Source: Sulfuritalea sp. (GTDB taxonomy: Bacteria > Pseudomonadota > Gammaproteobacteria > Burkholderiales > Rhodocyclaceae). From it: 5,401 bases of DNA. A model generated the notes under the pieces. It ran no database searches. It saw only the letters and a program-made list of their open reading frames with translations, and was not told the origin of the DNA. The position numbers and the translations under genes were made by a program. The stretch covers positions 1 through 5,401 of the forward strand of contig JALHNN010000219.1 of the NCBI GenBank assembly GCA_022843505.1. The letters run 5' to 3'. Each line of letters starts with the position of its first letter. The stretch's first letter is position 1. This document shows positions 1 to 4,571 of the stretch, in pieces.

Positions 1-2
1 TG

Positions 3-581
3 GCGCAGGTGGGCCCGCTGGCGCGCGTGCTCAACATGCTTGCCGCCGGCCACGAGCCGACCAAGAAGTACGCCACGGCGGCACTCGACACCGTCTCGGC
101 CCTGGCCAAGACCAAGGTCGGGCTGGACGCCATGCATTCCACGATCGGCCGCCATGCGGCGCGTGCCGTTTCCTGCGCGGTGCAGGTGGACATGCTGGCC
201 GGGCAGTGGTCGGCGCTGGTCGAGAACATCGGCAAGGGCGACACCAAGACCTTCAACGCGCCGACCTTCCCCATGGGCGAGGTGATGGGCGTCGGCTTCC
301 ACGAGGCGCCGCGCGGCGCACTGTCGCACTGGGTCGTCATCGACAACGGCAAGATCAAGAACTACCAGTGCGTCGTGCCCTCGACCTGGAACGCCTGCCC
401 GAGGAACGAGAAGGACGAGCCCGGCCCCTACGAGGCCTCGCTGCTCAATACCCCGATCGCCGATGCCGAGAAGCCGCTGGAAGTGCTGCGCACGGTACAT
501 TCCTTCGACCCCTGCATCGCCTGCGCGATTCACCTGACCGACAAGGAAAGCAATACCGCGATCAGCGTGAAGGCGGTTTGA
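3..581 (+). CDS. hupL: [NiFe]-hydrogenase large subunit, C-terminal part (5' end outside window)
   Basis: This is the catalytic subunit of a group 1 uptake [NiFe]-hydrogenase, which oxidises H2 at a Ni-Fe(CN)2CO centre. The reading frame is open to the window's left edge, so the GTG at 9 is not a start; only about 192 C-terminal residues are present. Family landmarks in order are VGPLARVL, STIGRHAAR, EAPRGALSHW, CVVPSTWNACPR, GPYEASLL and the C-terminal DPCIACAIH, whose two cysteines ligate Ni and Fe. Family knowledge places the maturation cut after that His (533/534), which would release a 15-residue tail starting LTDKE. The stop is 2 bp before the protease ATG. Its own small subunit is not seen. 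By resemblance it looks more like the Isp-type (1e) or Hyb-like (1b/1c) branches than like HoxG, but that is recollection, not a tree. The family call is secure; the subgroup is not. Confidence 0.96.
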   Translation, partial: AQVGPLARVLNMLAAGHEPTKKYATAALDTVSALAKTKVGLDAMHSTIGRHAARAVSCAVQVDMLAGQWSALVENIGKGDTKTFNAPTFPMGEVMGVGFHEAPRGALSHWVVIDNGKIKNYQCVVPSTWNACPRNEKDEPGPYEASLLNTPIADAEKPLEVLRTVHSFDPCIACAIHLTDKESNTAISVKAV

Positions 582-583
582 CC

Positions 584-1072
584 ATGCGCGCCGTGGTGCT
601 CGGCATCGGCAATATCATCCTCAGCGACGAGGCCGCGGGCGTGCGCGCCGTGGAGGCTCTGGAGCGCGGCTGGATCCTGCCGCAGAACGTGATGGCCATC
701 GACGGCGGCACCTCGGGCATGGAAATGATCGAGGACCTCTCCGACGTTGACCTGCTGATCGTGCTCGACGTGGTCAAGACCGGTGCTGCACCCGGCACCG
801 TGGTCAAGATCGCCGGCGACGAGATCCCGGTGTTCTTCCGCAGCAAGCTCTCGCCGCACCAGATCGCGCTGCCCGATGTGCTGGCCAGCCTGGAGCTGCT
901 CGATGCTATGCCGAGGGAAATCATGGTCCTCGGCGTAGAGTTCATTTCGCTGGAACTCGGCCTGGAAATGACGCCGACCATCGCGGAAAAGGTACCCGCG
1001 CTCGCCGCCATGGCCGCCGACGAACTGGCGCAGCGCGGCTATGCCGTCCAGCCCATGAAGAAGGCGGCCTGA
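584..1072 (+). CDS. hupD: Hydrogenase maturation endopeptidase (HyaD/HybD/HupD family, peptidase M52)
   Basis: A 162-residue cytoplasmic protease, close to the roughly 164 residues of E. coli HybD. In this family it cuts the C-terminal tail from the large subunit once nickel is inserted, which lets the large and small subunits assemble. The nickel-sensing ligands known from HybD (Glu16, Asp62, His93) have visible counterparts: E16 in GIGNIILSDE, D62 in LIVLDVV and H92 in SPHQIALPD. The DGGTSGMEM segment (residues 40-48) is also typical. The ATG lies 2 bp after the large-subunit stop, with a weak AAGG about 10 nt upstream, so translation is probably coupled. The natural substrate is presumably the adjacent large subunit, whose tail is intact. 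A longer frame starting at 206 overlaps the large subunit and is not a plausible start. Confidence 0.95.
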   Translation: MRAVVLGIGNIILSDEAAGVRAVEALERGWILPQNVMAIDGGTSGMEMIEDLSDVDLLIVLDVVKTGAAPGTVVKIAGDEIPVFFRSKLSPHQIALPDVLASLELLDAMPREIMVLGVEFISLELGLEMTPTIAEKVPALAAMAADELAQRGYAVQPMKKAA

Positions 1073-1073
1073 G

Positions 1074-1154
1074 ATGAAACAGCCCCCACGCTCACTGCGT
1101 TCGCTGCCCCCCGAGGGGGCGTCAGCACGCTTGGGGCGGCCCGGCGCGTTCTGA
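1074..1154 (+). other. 26-codon mini-ORF reading through the repeat between protease and hypC
   Basis: An ATG at 1074 sits one base after the protease TGA (1070-1072). It opens a frame beginning MKQPPRSLRSLPPEG that stops at TGA 1152-1154, one base before the hypC ATG at 1156. The frame therefore fills the gap between the two genes almost exactly. I do not recognise the peptide as a functional protein; it looks like a translation of the GC-rich repeat. Its likely value is passive, carrying ribosomes across the insert so that hypC stays coupled to the upstream genes. This is inference from the spacing only. Confidence 0.4.
1079..1151 (+). repeat. GC-rich interspersed repeat element between maturation genes
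   Basis: The stretch reads CAGCCCCCACGCTCACTG, then a perfect hairpin, then GCGTCAGCACGCTTGGGG and a GGCGGCCCGGCGC tail. The hairpin has stem GCCCCC (1106-1111), loop CGA and stem GGGGGC (1115-1120). It is compositionally unlike the genes on either side. From memory, near-identical units are scattered between genes in many betaproteobacterial genomes (Comamonadaceae and Rhodocyclales). No second copy lies in this window, so the repeat status rests on that recollection. The boundaries are approximate. Confidence 0.6.
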
Positions 1155-1155
1155 T

Positions 1156-1410
1156 ATGTGCCTCGCCGCGCCCTCCCGGGTCACCGCAGTGCGCGACGGC
1201 ATGGCGGTCACCGAATGCTTCGGCCTGGTGCGCGAAGTCAGCCTGCTGTTGATGGACGAGGAGGTCGCGGTCGGCGACTACCTGCTGATCCAGGCCGGCG
1301 GCTTCGCCTTCGAACGGGTTGAGGAGGCGAGGGCGCTCGAAGCGCTGGAGCTGATGCGCGAACTGACGGAGAAGGGCGGCGACGCGCGCGAGTGGGGTCT
1401 GGCGGCGTGA
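1156..1410 (+). CDS. hypC: HypC/HybG/HupF-family hydrogenase assembly chaperone
   Basis: An 84-residue cytoplasmic chaperone of the HypC family. These proteins carry the Fe(CN)2CO unit with HypD and deliver it to the large-subunit precursor. The N-terminal MCLAAP gives the invariant Cys2, which becomes the N-terminal residue after Met removal and is needed for binding. The VGDYLLIQAGGFAFERV segment (residues 39-55) matches the family's second conserved block, but the His usually found there (VHVGFA in E. coli HypC) is not present; Gln46 or Ala47 occupies the region. No clear Shine-Dalgarno precedes the ATG because the repeat runs up to it, so initiation may depend on coupling to the 26-codon frame ending at 1154. 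Clustered beside the large subunit and protease, it is likely a chaperone dedicated to this hydrogenase, not necessarily the general HypC. Confidence 0.93.
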   Translation: MCLAAPSRVTAVRDGMAVTECFGLVREVSLLLMDEEVAVGDYLLIQAGGFAFERVEEARALEALELMRELTEKGGDAREWGLAA

Positions 1411-1895
1411 GTTTTCGGATCCATGTCGAAAGTCCCGCTGACGCCGTTGAGGAAGCCTTCTTCCGCATCCAGCGCGAGCGGATGGCCGAGGTGCCCATCC
1501 TGAACCCGGCGCTGAATGTCGAGGCCGTCGACTTCCAGCGCTGGCAGGGCCACTGGCTCGGCATCGTGGTCACGCCCTGGTGCATGAGCCTGCTGCTGCT
1601 GCCGGGCAGCGCCGAAAGCTGGATTTCGACCGGCGACAACAAGCGGCGTTTCGTCAAGTTCCCGGCGGGCGATTTCGCCTTCCTCGGCAGCGTCGAAGCG
1701 GAATTCGGCGAGTATCAGAGTTGCCCCCTGTTTTCGCCGATGGGGCAGTTTGCCTCCCAGGCTGAAGCGATCATGACTGCCCGCGCCTCGATGATCGCCT
1801 TGCTGACCGATCCGGCTGCTGCCAGGGAAGCGGCGGCACTGCCGCCACCGGGGCAGCCTTCGCTCTCGCGACGCCGGTTTCTGGCGATGCGCTGA
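1407..1895 (+). CDS. hybE: HybE-family [NiFe]-hydrogenase assembly chaperone
   Basis: A 162-residue protein, the same length as E. coli HybE. HybE-family proteins (including HoxT and HupJ) assist late assembly of exported hydrogenases, and E. coli HybE interacts with the Hyd-2 subunits. Matching blocks are GHWLGIVVTPWCMSLLLLPG (near HybE's GQWTGCVITPWMLSAVIFPG), the EYQSCPLFSPMGQFAS region (near QYLSCSLMSPLSHSMS) and a basic Arg-rich C-terminus, here SRRRFLAMR. I chose the GTG at 1407 because it overlaps the hypC stop in a GTGA arrangement and reproduces the family length; an in-frame GTG at 1392 would add five residues with no family match. No membrane segment or signal peptide is visible. 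It appears to be the last gene of this hydrogenase operon, since 336 bp without a gene follow. Confidence 0.92.
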   Translation: MSFRIHVESPADAVEEAFFRIQRERMAEVPILNPALNVEAVDFQRWQGHWLGIVVTPWCMSLLLLPGSAESWISTGDNKRRFVKFPAGDFAFLGSVEAEFGEYQSCPLFSPMGQFASQAEAIMTARASMIALLTDPAAAREAAALPPPGQPSLSRRRFLAMR

Positions 1896-2059
1896 GGGTT
1901 CTGGTTCGGTTCGGGGACAAGGCCACAGCTGTTCGCCGCCGCCACTTCACCTTGGCCGCTGCGCTATTCGTGACGGCAACTCGGCGTGGTCAGACGTTCT
2001 GGTGGCCGGCAGTCTGGGCGCCCGAATGAATATGACCTATGCTGCAGTGCCGAAATGGA

Positions 2060-2085
2060 TCAGGCCCCCAATGTCGTGGGCCTGA
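2060..2085 (+). terminator. Possible terminator-like hairpin after the hydrogenase accessory genes
   Basis: TCAGGCCC (2060-2067) pairs perfectly with GGGCCTGA (2078-2085) around a 10-nt loop. It is the strongest stem between hybE and the hemerythrin gene. No T-tract follows (GCGACGCC), so it is not a classical intrinsic terminator; it could instead be a 3'-end stabilising stem or an operator. Confidence 0.25.
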
Positions 2086-2156
2086 GCGACGCCGGCCACT
2101 GGCAGATCCGGGGAACATGGGGTACTGCCGTCCCATTTCGCGCCGATCTCAGGATG

Positions 2157-2176
2157 TCGCCGCCGATCTCCGGCGA
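2157..2176 (+). other. Hairpin with overlapping direct repeat upstream of hemerythrin gene
   Basis: TCGCCG (2157-2162) pairs with CGGCGA (2171-2176), or alternatively CGCCG with CGGCG around a 5-nt loop. The element overlaps the second copy of the direct repeat CGCCGATCTC (first copy 2141-2150). It lies about 55 bp before the hemerythrin ATG, where an operator or leader structure could act. Function is unknown. Confidence 0.25.
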
Positions 2177-2231
2177 TGGGGTAAGCTAGCTTCCTGTTGG
2201 ATCAGGGGGCTTTTGGCGAAAGGGCAGATCA

Positions 2232-2627
2232 ATGTCGGGCATTGCTGAATTCAACACCGCATCGAACGCGGACACCGAGCGCGAACACGAGATGCAACTC
2301 GGCTTGCTGCGTGAACTTTGCAGGGCCGCGGGCGCCAATGGCGATCCTGCCGTCGTCGGCGAAATTCTCGAGCGCCTGATCGACTACAGCGAAGCGCATT
2401 TCATGTCCGAGGAGCTCTTGATGCGCCTGAAGAGCTACGATGACTATGAAGATCATGTCGATGATCACGTGATGATCCTGGAAACGCTGCGCGGCATCGC
2501 TGCGGGCCATGCCAGAGGAGATTCGTCGCTCGTCGCCGGCCGTGCCGCCGAGACACTGGATTTCATCGTCAAACACATTGCCACCCGCGATCGGCGCTTC
2601 GCGGATTACGTACGAAACAATTTCTGA
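2232..2627 (+). CDS. Single-domain bacteriohemerythrin
   Basis: A 131-residue soluble protein with the complete di-iron ligand set of hemerythrins: H19 (in EREHEMQ), H56 and E60 (HFMSE), H75 and H79 (HVDDH), H115 and D120 (HIATRD). Hemerythrins bind O2 reversibly at a non-haem di-iron site in a four-helix bundle; bacterial single-domain forms are credited with oxygen storage, delivery or sensing. The N-terminal motif around the first His is less standard than the usual DxQHxxL. The start is supported by AAAGGG (2219-2224) seven nt before the ATG. The next gene encodes a soluble chemoreceptor, and hydrogenase genes lie on both sides, so a role in oxygen supply, scavenging or signalling near an oxygen-sensitive metalloenzyme is plausible but inferred. 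Confidence 0.93.
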   Translation: MSGIAEFNTASNADTEREHEMQLGLLRELCRAAGANGDPAVVGEILERLIDYSEAHFMSEELLMRLKSYDDYEDHVDDHVMILETLRGIAAGHARGDSSLVAGRAAETLDFIVKHIATRDRRFADYVRNNF

Positions 2628-2755
2628 GCGGGCAGGGCACCGAAAGTCGGCGCTGGGGGCACGGCGACGGGTAACGCGGGCTCCTCGTCCTCGGTGTCCC
2701 GTGGCCATCTTGTACAAGGCACGCACTGATGGTCGATCGGTGTCGGGAATATTTC

Positions 2756-2775
2756 CGGACCTTGCGGCAGGTCCG
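2756..2775 (+). other. Hairpin / inverted repeat upstream of chemoreceptor gene
   Basis: CGGACCT pairs with AGGTCCG around the loop TGCGGC. It sits about 30 bp before the possible -10 TATATT and has no following T-tract. It could be a terminator-like 3' end for the hemerythrin mRNA or a regulator site for the chemoreceptor. Confidence 0.25.
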
Positions 2776-2866
2776 CCACTACGCCGCAATGTTGCGTTGG
2801 ATGGGACTATATTCATCTTGAAGTTGCATTGGCCGAGCAGGCGCCAGACCTGCCATACATGCTATC

Positions 2867-2873
2867 GAGGAGG
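2867..2873 (+). promoter_or_regulatory. Ribosome binding site that fixes the chemoreceptor start
   Basis: GAGGAGG is a near-perfect Shine-Dalgarno sequence. It directly abuts an ATG at 2874, which is too close, and is 6 nt from the ATG at 2880, which is ideal. Earlier in-frame starts (TTG 2829, ATG 2859) lack such a site. Confidence 0.75.
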
Positions 2874-2879
2874 ATGAAC

Positions 2880-4307
2880 ATGCTTGGACTATTCCGTCGT
2901 CGCACTGCCGAGGAAGCCGGGACGCCGCCGACGAAGCGAGGGCGCCGAAAGGGGGATGAACTCAATCGCACCCTGCAGGAAATGGGGACCGAACTGGCCC
3001 ACGTCAGCTATACGCTCTCGCACCTGACGCAGGAATCGGACAAGGCGGCGGCGCAGGCCAAAAGCATTGCCGAACAGTCGATGAGCATACGCGCGCTGTC
3101 CGAGTCGGTGGCTGAACGCGCGGATTCGGCGGCAAGAAATGCGCGACGCACGCGGGAAGAGTCCGACGTGGGTGTGGCCGAACTTTCGCAAGTCGTCTCC
3201 GGCATGGGTGCCATGGCGGAAAAGACGCGTGACGCCGAAACGGAAATGAGCCGACTCGCCGAGGAGATCGAACGCATCCAGAAGGCTACCGCGGCGATCC
3301 AGTCAATTGCCAGACAAACCAATCTTCTTGCCCTGAATGCGTCGATCGAGGCGGCGAGGGCGGGTACGCATGGAAAGGGGTTTGCCGTGGTGGCAACCGA
3401 GGTCCGCAAGCTGGCCACCGAATCGATGGCGGTGTCCGCGGAGATCACCGAGGTCATCGCGAGCATTCAGGAACACGCGCGGATATCGGTCAACGCCATC
3501 ATGGAACTCAGTTCGAATTCTGCTGATGTTGCGAAGACGGCGAAGGAGGTCGGTACGCAACTTTCGACGATCCTGAATGACGCGGTTGCCACGGAAGAGC
3601 AGGTCAGTTCGATTGCCGCCGATGCGCACCGAATCCAGAATACGGCGGGCGAGATCGCGGCCCTGGCGACAGAGGGCTATGGACGGATGGGGGTGTTCCA
3701 GAAGGAGTTGAGCCAGGCGGCCAAACTCTCCGAAAAGCCTGGCGAGCAGGCATTCCGGGTCATGGTGAACCAGGGGCTGGACTGTGTTCATACCCGGATC
3801 TACAAGGCGGCGCGAGCCGCGGCGGGCAAGATAGGGGCAAGCTTCGAGAAGGCCATTGCAAGCGGCGCGATTTCCCAGGCAGACCTTTTCTCCAAGCAAT
3901 ACAAGCCCATCGCGAAGACCGTTCCGCAGAAATATACCAGCCGGTTTGACGCTTATACCGATCGCGTGTTGCCGGAATTGCAGGAAGCGTTTCTCAAGAA
4001 GAACCCGGATGCCACCTATGCCATCGCGACGGATCTGCGAGGCTATGTCCCGACGCACAACAATCGCTTCTGCCAGCCACTCACGGGCGATCCTGAAAAG
4101 GATCTGGTCGGGAATCGGACCAAGCGCATCTTCGACGACAAGACCGGGGCACGCTGCGGCGCGCACACCGAAGTCGTTCTTGTCCAAACCTACAAACGCG
4201 ACACCGGAGAGGTCATGCATGACCTCTCCGTTCCGATCTATGTCAATAACCAGCACTGGGGCGGCTTTCGTGTCGGCTATCCGCCGGCGAAGAGCAGCCG
4301 CGGCTAG
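2880..4307 (+). CDS. Soluble methyl-accepting chemotaxis protein with C-terminal sensor-like domain
   Basis: A 475-residue chemoreceptor that should signal through CheW/CheA to the flagellar or twitching machinery. It has no transmembrane segment or signal peptide and so is predicted cytosolic. After a basic N-terminus (RRR near residue 6, KRGRRK near 19) comes a long heptad-rich helical region. The hallmark receptor hairpin tip is at about residues 145-175 (RQTNLLALNASIEAARAG, then GKGFAVVATEVRKLA). The returning helices run to about 285. The C-terminal domain (about 290-475) contains YVPTHNNRFCQPLTGD, NRTKRIFDD, ARCGAHT and a TYKRDTGEVMHDLSVP block ending HWGGFRVGY. From memory this block recurs in many proteobacterial receptors; I have no Pfam name for it. 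C398, C426, H393 and H429 could bind metal or haem or act in redox sensing, but that is speculation. Codon use is less GC-biased than in the hydrogenase genes. Confidence 0.95.
   Translation: MLGLFRRRTAEEAGTPPTKRGRRKGDELNRTLQEMGTELAHVSYTLSHLTQESDKAAAQAKSIAEQSMSIRALSESVAERADSAARNARRTREESDVGVAELSQVVSGMGAMAEKTRDAETEMSRLAEEIERIQKATAAIQSIARQTNLLALNASIEAARAGTHGKGFAVVATEVRKLATESMAVSAEITEVIASIQEHARISVNAIMELSSNSADVAKTAKEVGTQLSTILNDAVATEEQVSSIAADAHRIQNTAGEIAALATEGYGRMGVFQKELSQAAKLSEKPGEQAFRVMVNQGLDCVHTRIYKAARAAAGKIGASFEKAIASGAISQADLFSKQYKPIAKTVPQKYTSRFDAYTDRVLPELQEAFLKKNPDATYAIATDLRGYVPTHNNRFCQPLTGDPEKDLVGNRTKRIFDDKTGARCGAHTEVVLVQTYKRDTGEVMHDLSVPIYVNNQHWGGFRVGYPPAKSSRG
4205..4230. repeat. 26-bp perfect palindrome inside the chemoreceptor gene
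   Basis: CGGAGAGGTCATG (4205-4217) is followed immediately by its exact reverse complement CATGACCTCTCCG (4218-4230), with no spacer. It lies in the codons for the conserved T-G-E-V-M-H-D-L-S segment, about 80 bp before the stop. As DNA it is a symmetric site; as RNA it could fold only with a small forced loop. Part may follow from coding constraint, since the peptide is conserved in the family, but exact symmetry over 26 bp also needs matching third positions. Confidence 0.85.
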
Positions 4308-4455
4308 GCCAGAAAGTAATTCCTTTCCGGGAGCTTTGCGTCCTCCGCCTCTCGCGACTCCTGTGCCGTCCGTGCCGGAGGCCGTATACAAGGGGTCGAG
4401 TCGGTGTGAAATGCGGCCGGGCAGCCAGTCAGAATGCGGGACTGCATGAATCATT

Positions 4456-4479
4456 GGTTGCCGCGATTACCCGGTAACC
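4456..4479 (+). promoter_or_regulatory. Candidate upstream activator site (imperfect inverted repeat)
   Basis: GGTTGCC (4456-4462) and GGTAACC (4473-4479) match as inverted repeats at six of seven positions. The centre is about 115 bp upstream of the predicted transcription start, a normal place for an NtrC-class activator such as HoxA or HupR. An overlapping TTACC-C-GGTAA is also present. The assignment rests on position and symmetry only. Confidence 0.3.
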
Positions 4480-4499
4480 GCCCTGCTTGGGCCGGGCGG
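4478..4499 (+). terminator. GC-rich hairpin, possible end of chemoreceptor transcript
   Basis: CCGCCC (4478-4483) pairs with GGGCGG (4494-4499) around a 10-nt loop; a smaller GCCC/GGGC stem competes within it. Only a weak GTCTT follows, with no T-tract, so intrinsic termination is doubtful. Confidence 0.25.
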
Positions 4500-4502
4500 C
4501 GT

Positions 4503-4517
4503 CTTGCAAAATGCAAG
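4503..4517 (+). promoter_or_regulatory. Perfect 6-bp inverted repeat CTTGCA-AAA-TGCAAG
   Basis: CTTGCA and TGCAAG flank three A residues. It contains TTG and CAA half-sites spaced by 7 bp, close to the TTG-N5-CAA pattern reported for HupR, but the spacing does not fit exactly. It adjoins the IHF consensus and is centred about 72 bp upstream of the predicted start of transcription, so it is an alternative activator or repressor site. Confidence 0.3.
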
Positions 4518-4526
4518 CTATTGATT
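4514..4526 (-). promoter_or_regulatory. IHF binding site
   Basis: On the complementary strand the sequence AATCAATAGCTTG fits the IHF consensus WATCAANNNNTTR at every position. It lies about 62 bp upstream of the predicted start of transcription, between the candidate activator sites and the sigma-54 promoter, and beside an AT-rich stretch. IHF bends DNA to bring activators to RpoN promoters, as described for hupSL promoters. Confidence 0.65.
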
Positions 4527-4548
4527 GAAGGCTAAATAATTAAGGCAT

Positions 4549-4564
4549 CACGGGCTGGCCCGTG
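4549..4564. promoter_or_regulatory. Inverted repeat overlapping the -24 element
   Basis: CACGGGC (4549-4555) and GCCCGTG (4558-4564) form a perfect 7-bp inverted repeat with a 2-bp spacer covering the -24 box. A protein bound here would block RNA polymerase, so a repressor operator is possible; coincidence in GC-rich DNA is also possible. Confidence 0.35.
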
Positions 4565-4571
4565 GCTTGCT
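4556..4571 (+). promoter_or_regulatory. Sigma-54 (RpoN) -24/-12 promoter for the hydrogenase small-subunit operon
   Basis: TGGCCCG-TGGC-TTGCT matches the consensus TGGCACG-N4-TTGCW with one change. The invariant GG (4557-4558) and GC (4569-4570) are separated by exactly 10 bp. The predicted transcription start is near 4582, which leaves a leader of about 30 nt before the ATG. RpoN dependence with an NtrC-class activator (HoxA, HupR) is known for homologous hox/hup operons. Confidence 0.8.

Larger units (their letters stand above)
1896..2231. other. 336-bp intergenic region with hairpins, no supported gene
   Basis: No reading frame here resembles a known protein. The short open frames have no good ribosome binding site and read as low-complexity GC-rich translations. 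Visible structure includes an 8-bp inverted repeat at 2060-2085, a hairpin at 2157-2176 and a 10-bp direct repeat CGCCGATCTC at 2141-2150 and 2161-2170. I find no convincing sigma-70 or sigma-54 promoter for the hemerythrin gene by eye. The hydrogenase operon must end, and the hemerythrin transcript probably begins, within this stretch. Confidence 0.6.
2628..2879. other. 252-bp gap between hemerythrin and chemoreceptor genes
   Basis: No gene is supported here. The stretch contains a 7-bp perfect stem, CGGACCT (2756-2762) with AGGTCCG (2769-2775), around a 6-nt loop. An AT-rich TATATT (2808-2813) follows that could be a -10 element, but no -35 match sits at the normal distance. The chemoreceptor may have its own promoter here or be read from the hemerythrin gene. 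Confidence 0.5.

Noticed and set aside
206..1072. Long forward frame beginning inside the large subunit and running through the protease
   Set aside because: The first 126 codons are an out-of-frame Arg-rich shadow of the large subunit; the protease ATG at 584 gives the correct family length and N-terminus.
1392..1406. Upstream GTG start for the HybE-family gene
   Set aside because: It adds five residues (VGSGG) with no family match; GTG 1407 gives the GTGA overlap with hypC and exactly the HybE length.
1896..2231. Sigma-54 promoter upstream of the hemerythrin gene
   Set aside because: Several TGG sequences were inspected, but none has GC exactly 10 bp after GG.
1986..2379. Short forward frames in the intergenic region and across the hemerythrin start
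   Set aside because: No recognisable motifs, no good ribosome binding sites, and the last overlaps the well-supported hemerythrin gene in another frame.
2792..2813. Sigma-70 promoter TTGCGT ... TATATT before the receptor gene
   Set aside because: The two elements are only 10 bp apart instead of about 17, so they cannot work as a pair; only the -10-like TATATT is worth noting.
2229..2816. 195-codon antisense frame over the hemerythrin gene
   Set aside because: It mirrors a gene with a complete hemerythrin ligand set and has no recognisable domain of its own.
2829..2879. TTG 2829, ATG 2859 or ATG 2874 as the receptor start
   Set aside because: The GAGGAGG at 2867-2873 is properly spaced only for ATG 2880; the extra residues look like translated leader.
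3303..4454. 383-codon antisense frame opposite the receptor gene
   Set aside because: It is an Arg/Leu/Gly-rich shadow typical of GC-rich DNA. Its GEVMHDLS match to the sense protein comes from the palindrome at 4205-4230, not from homology.
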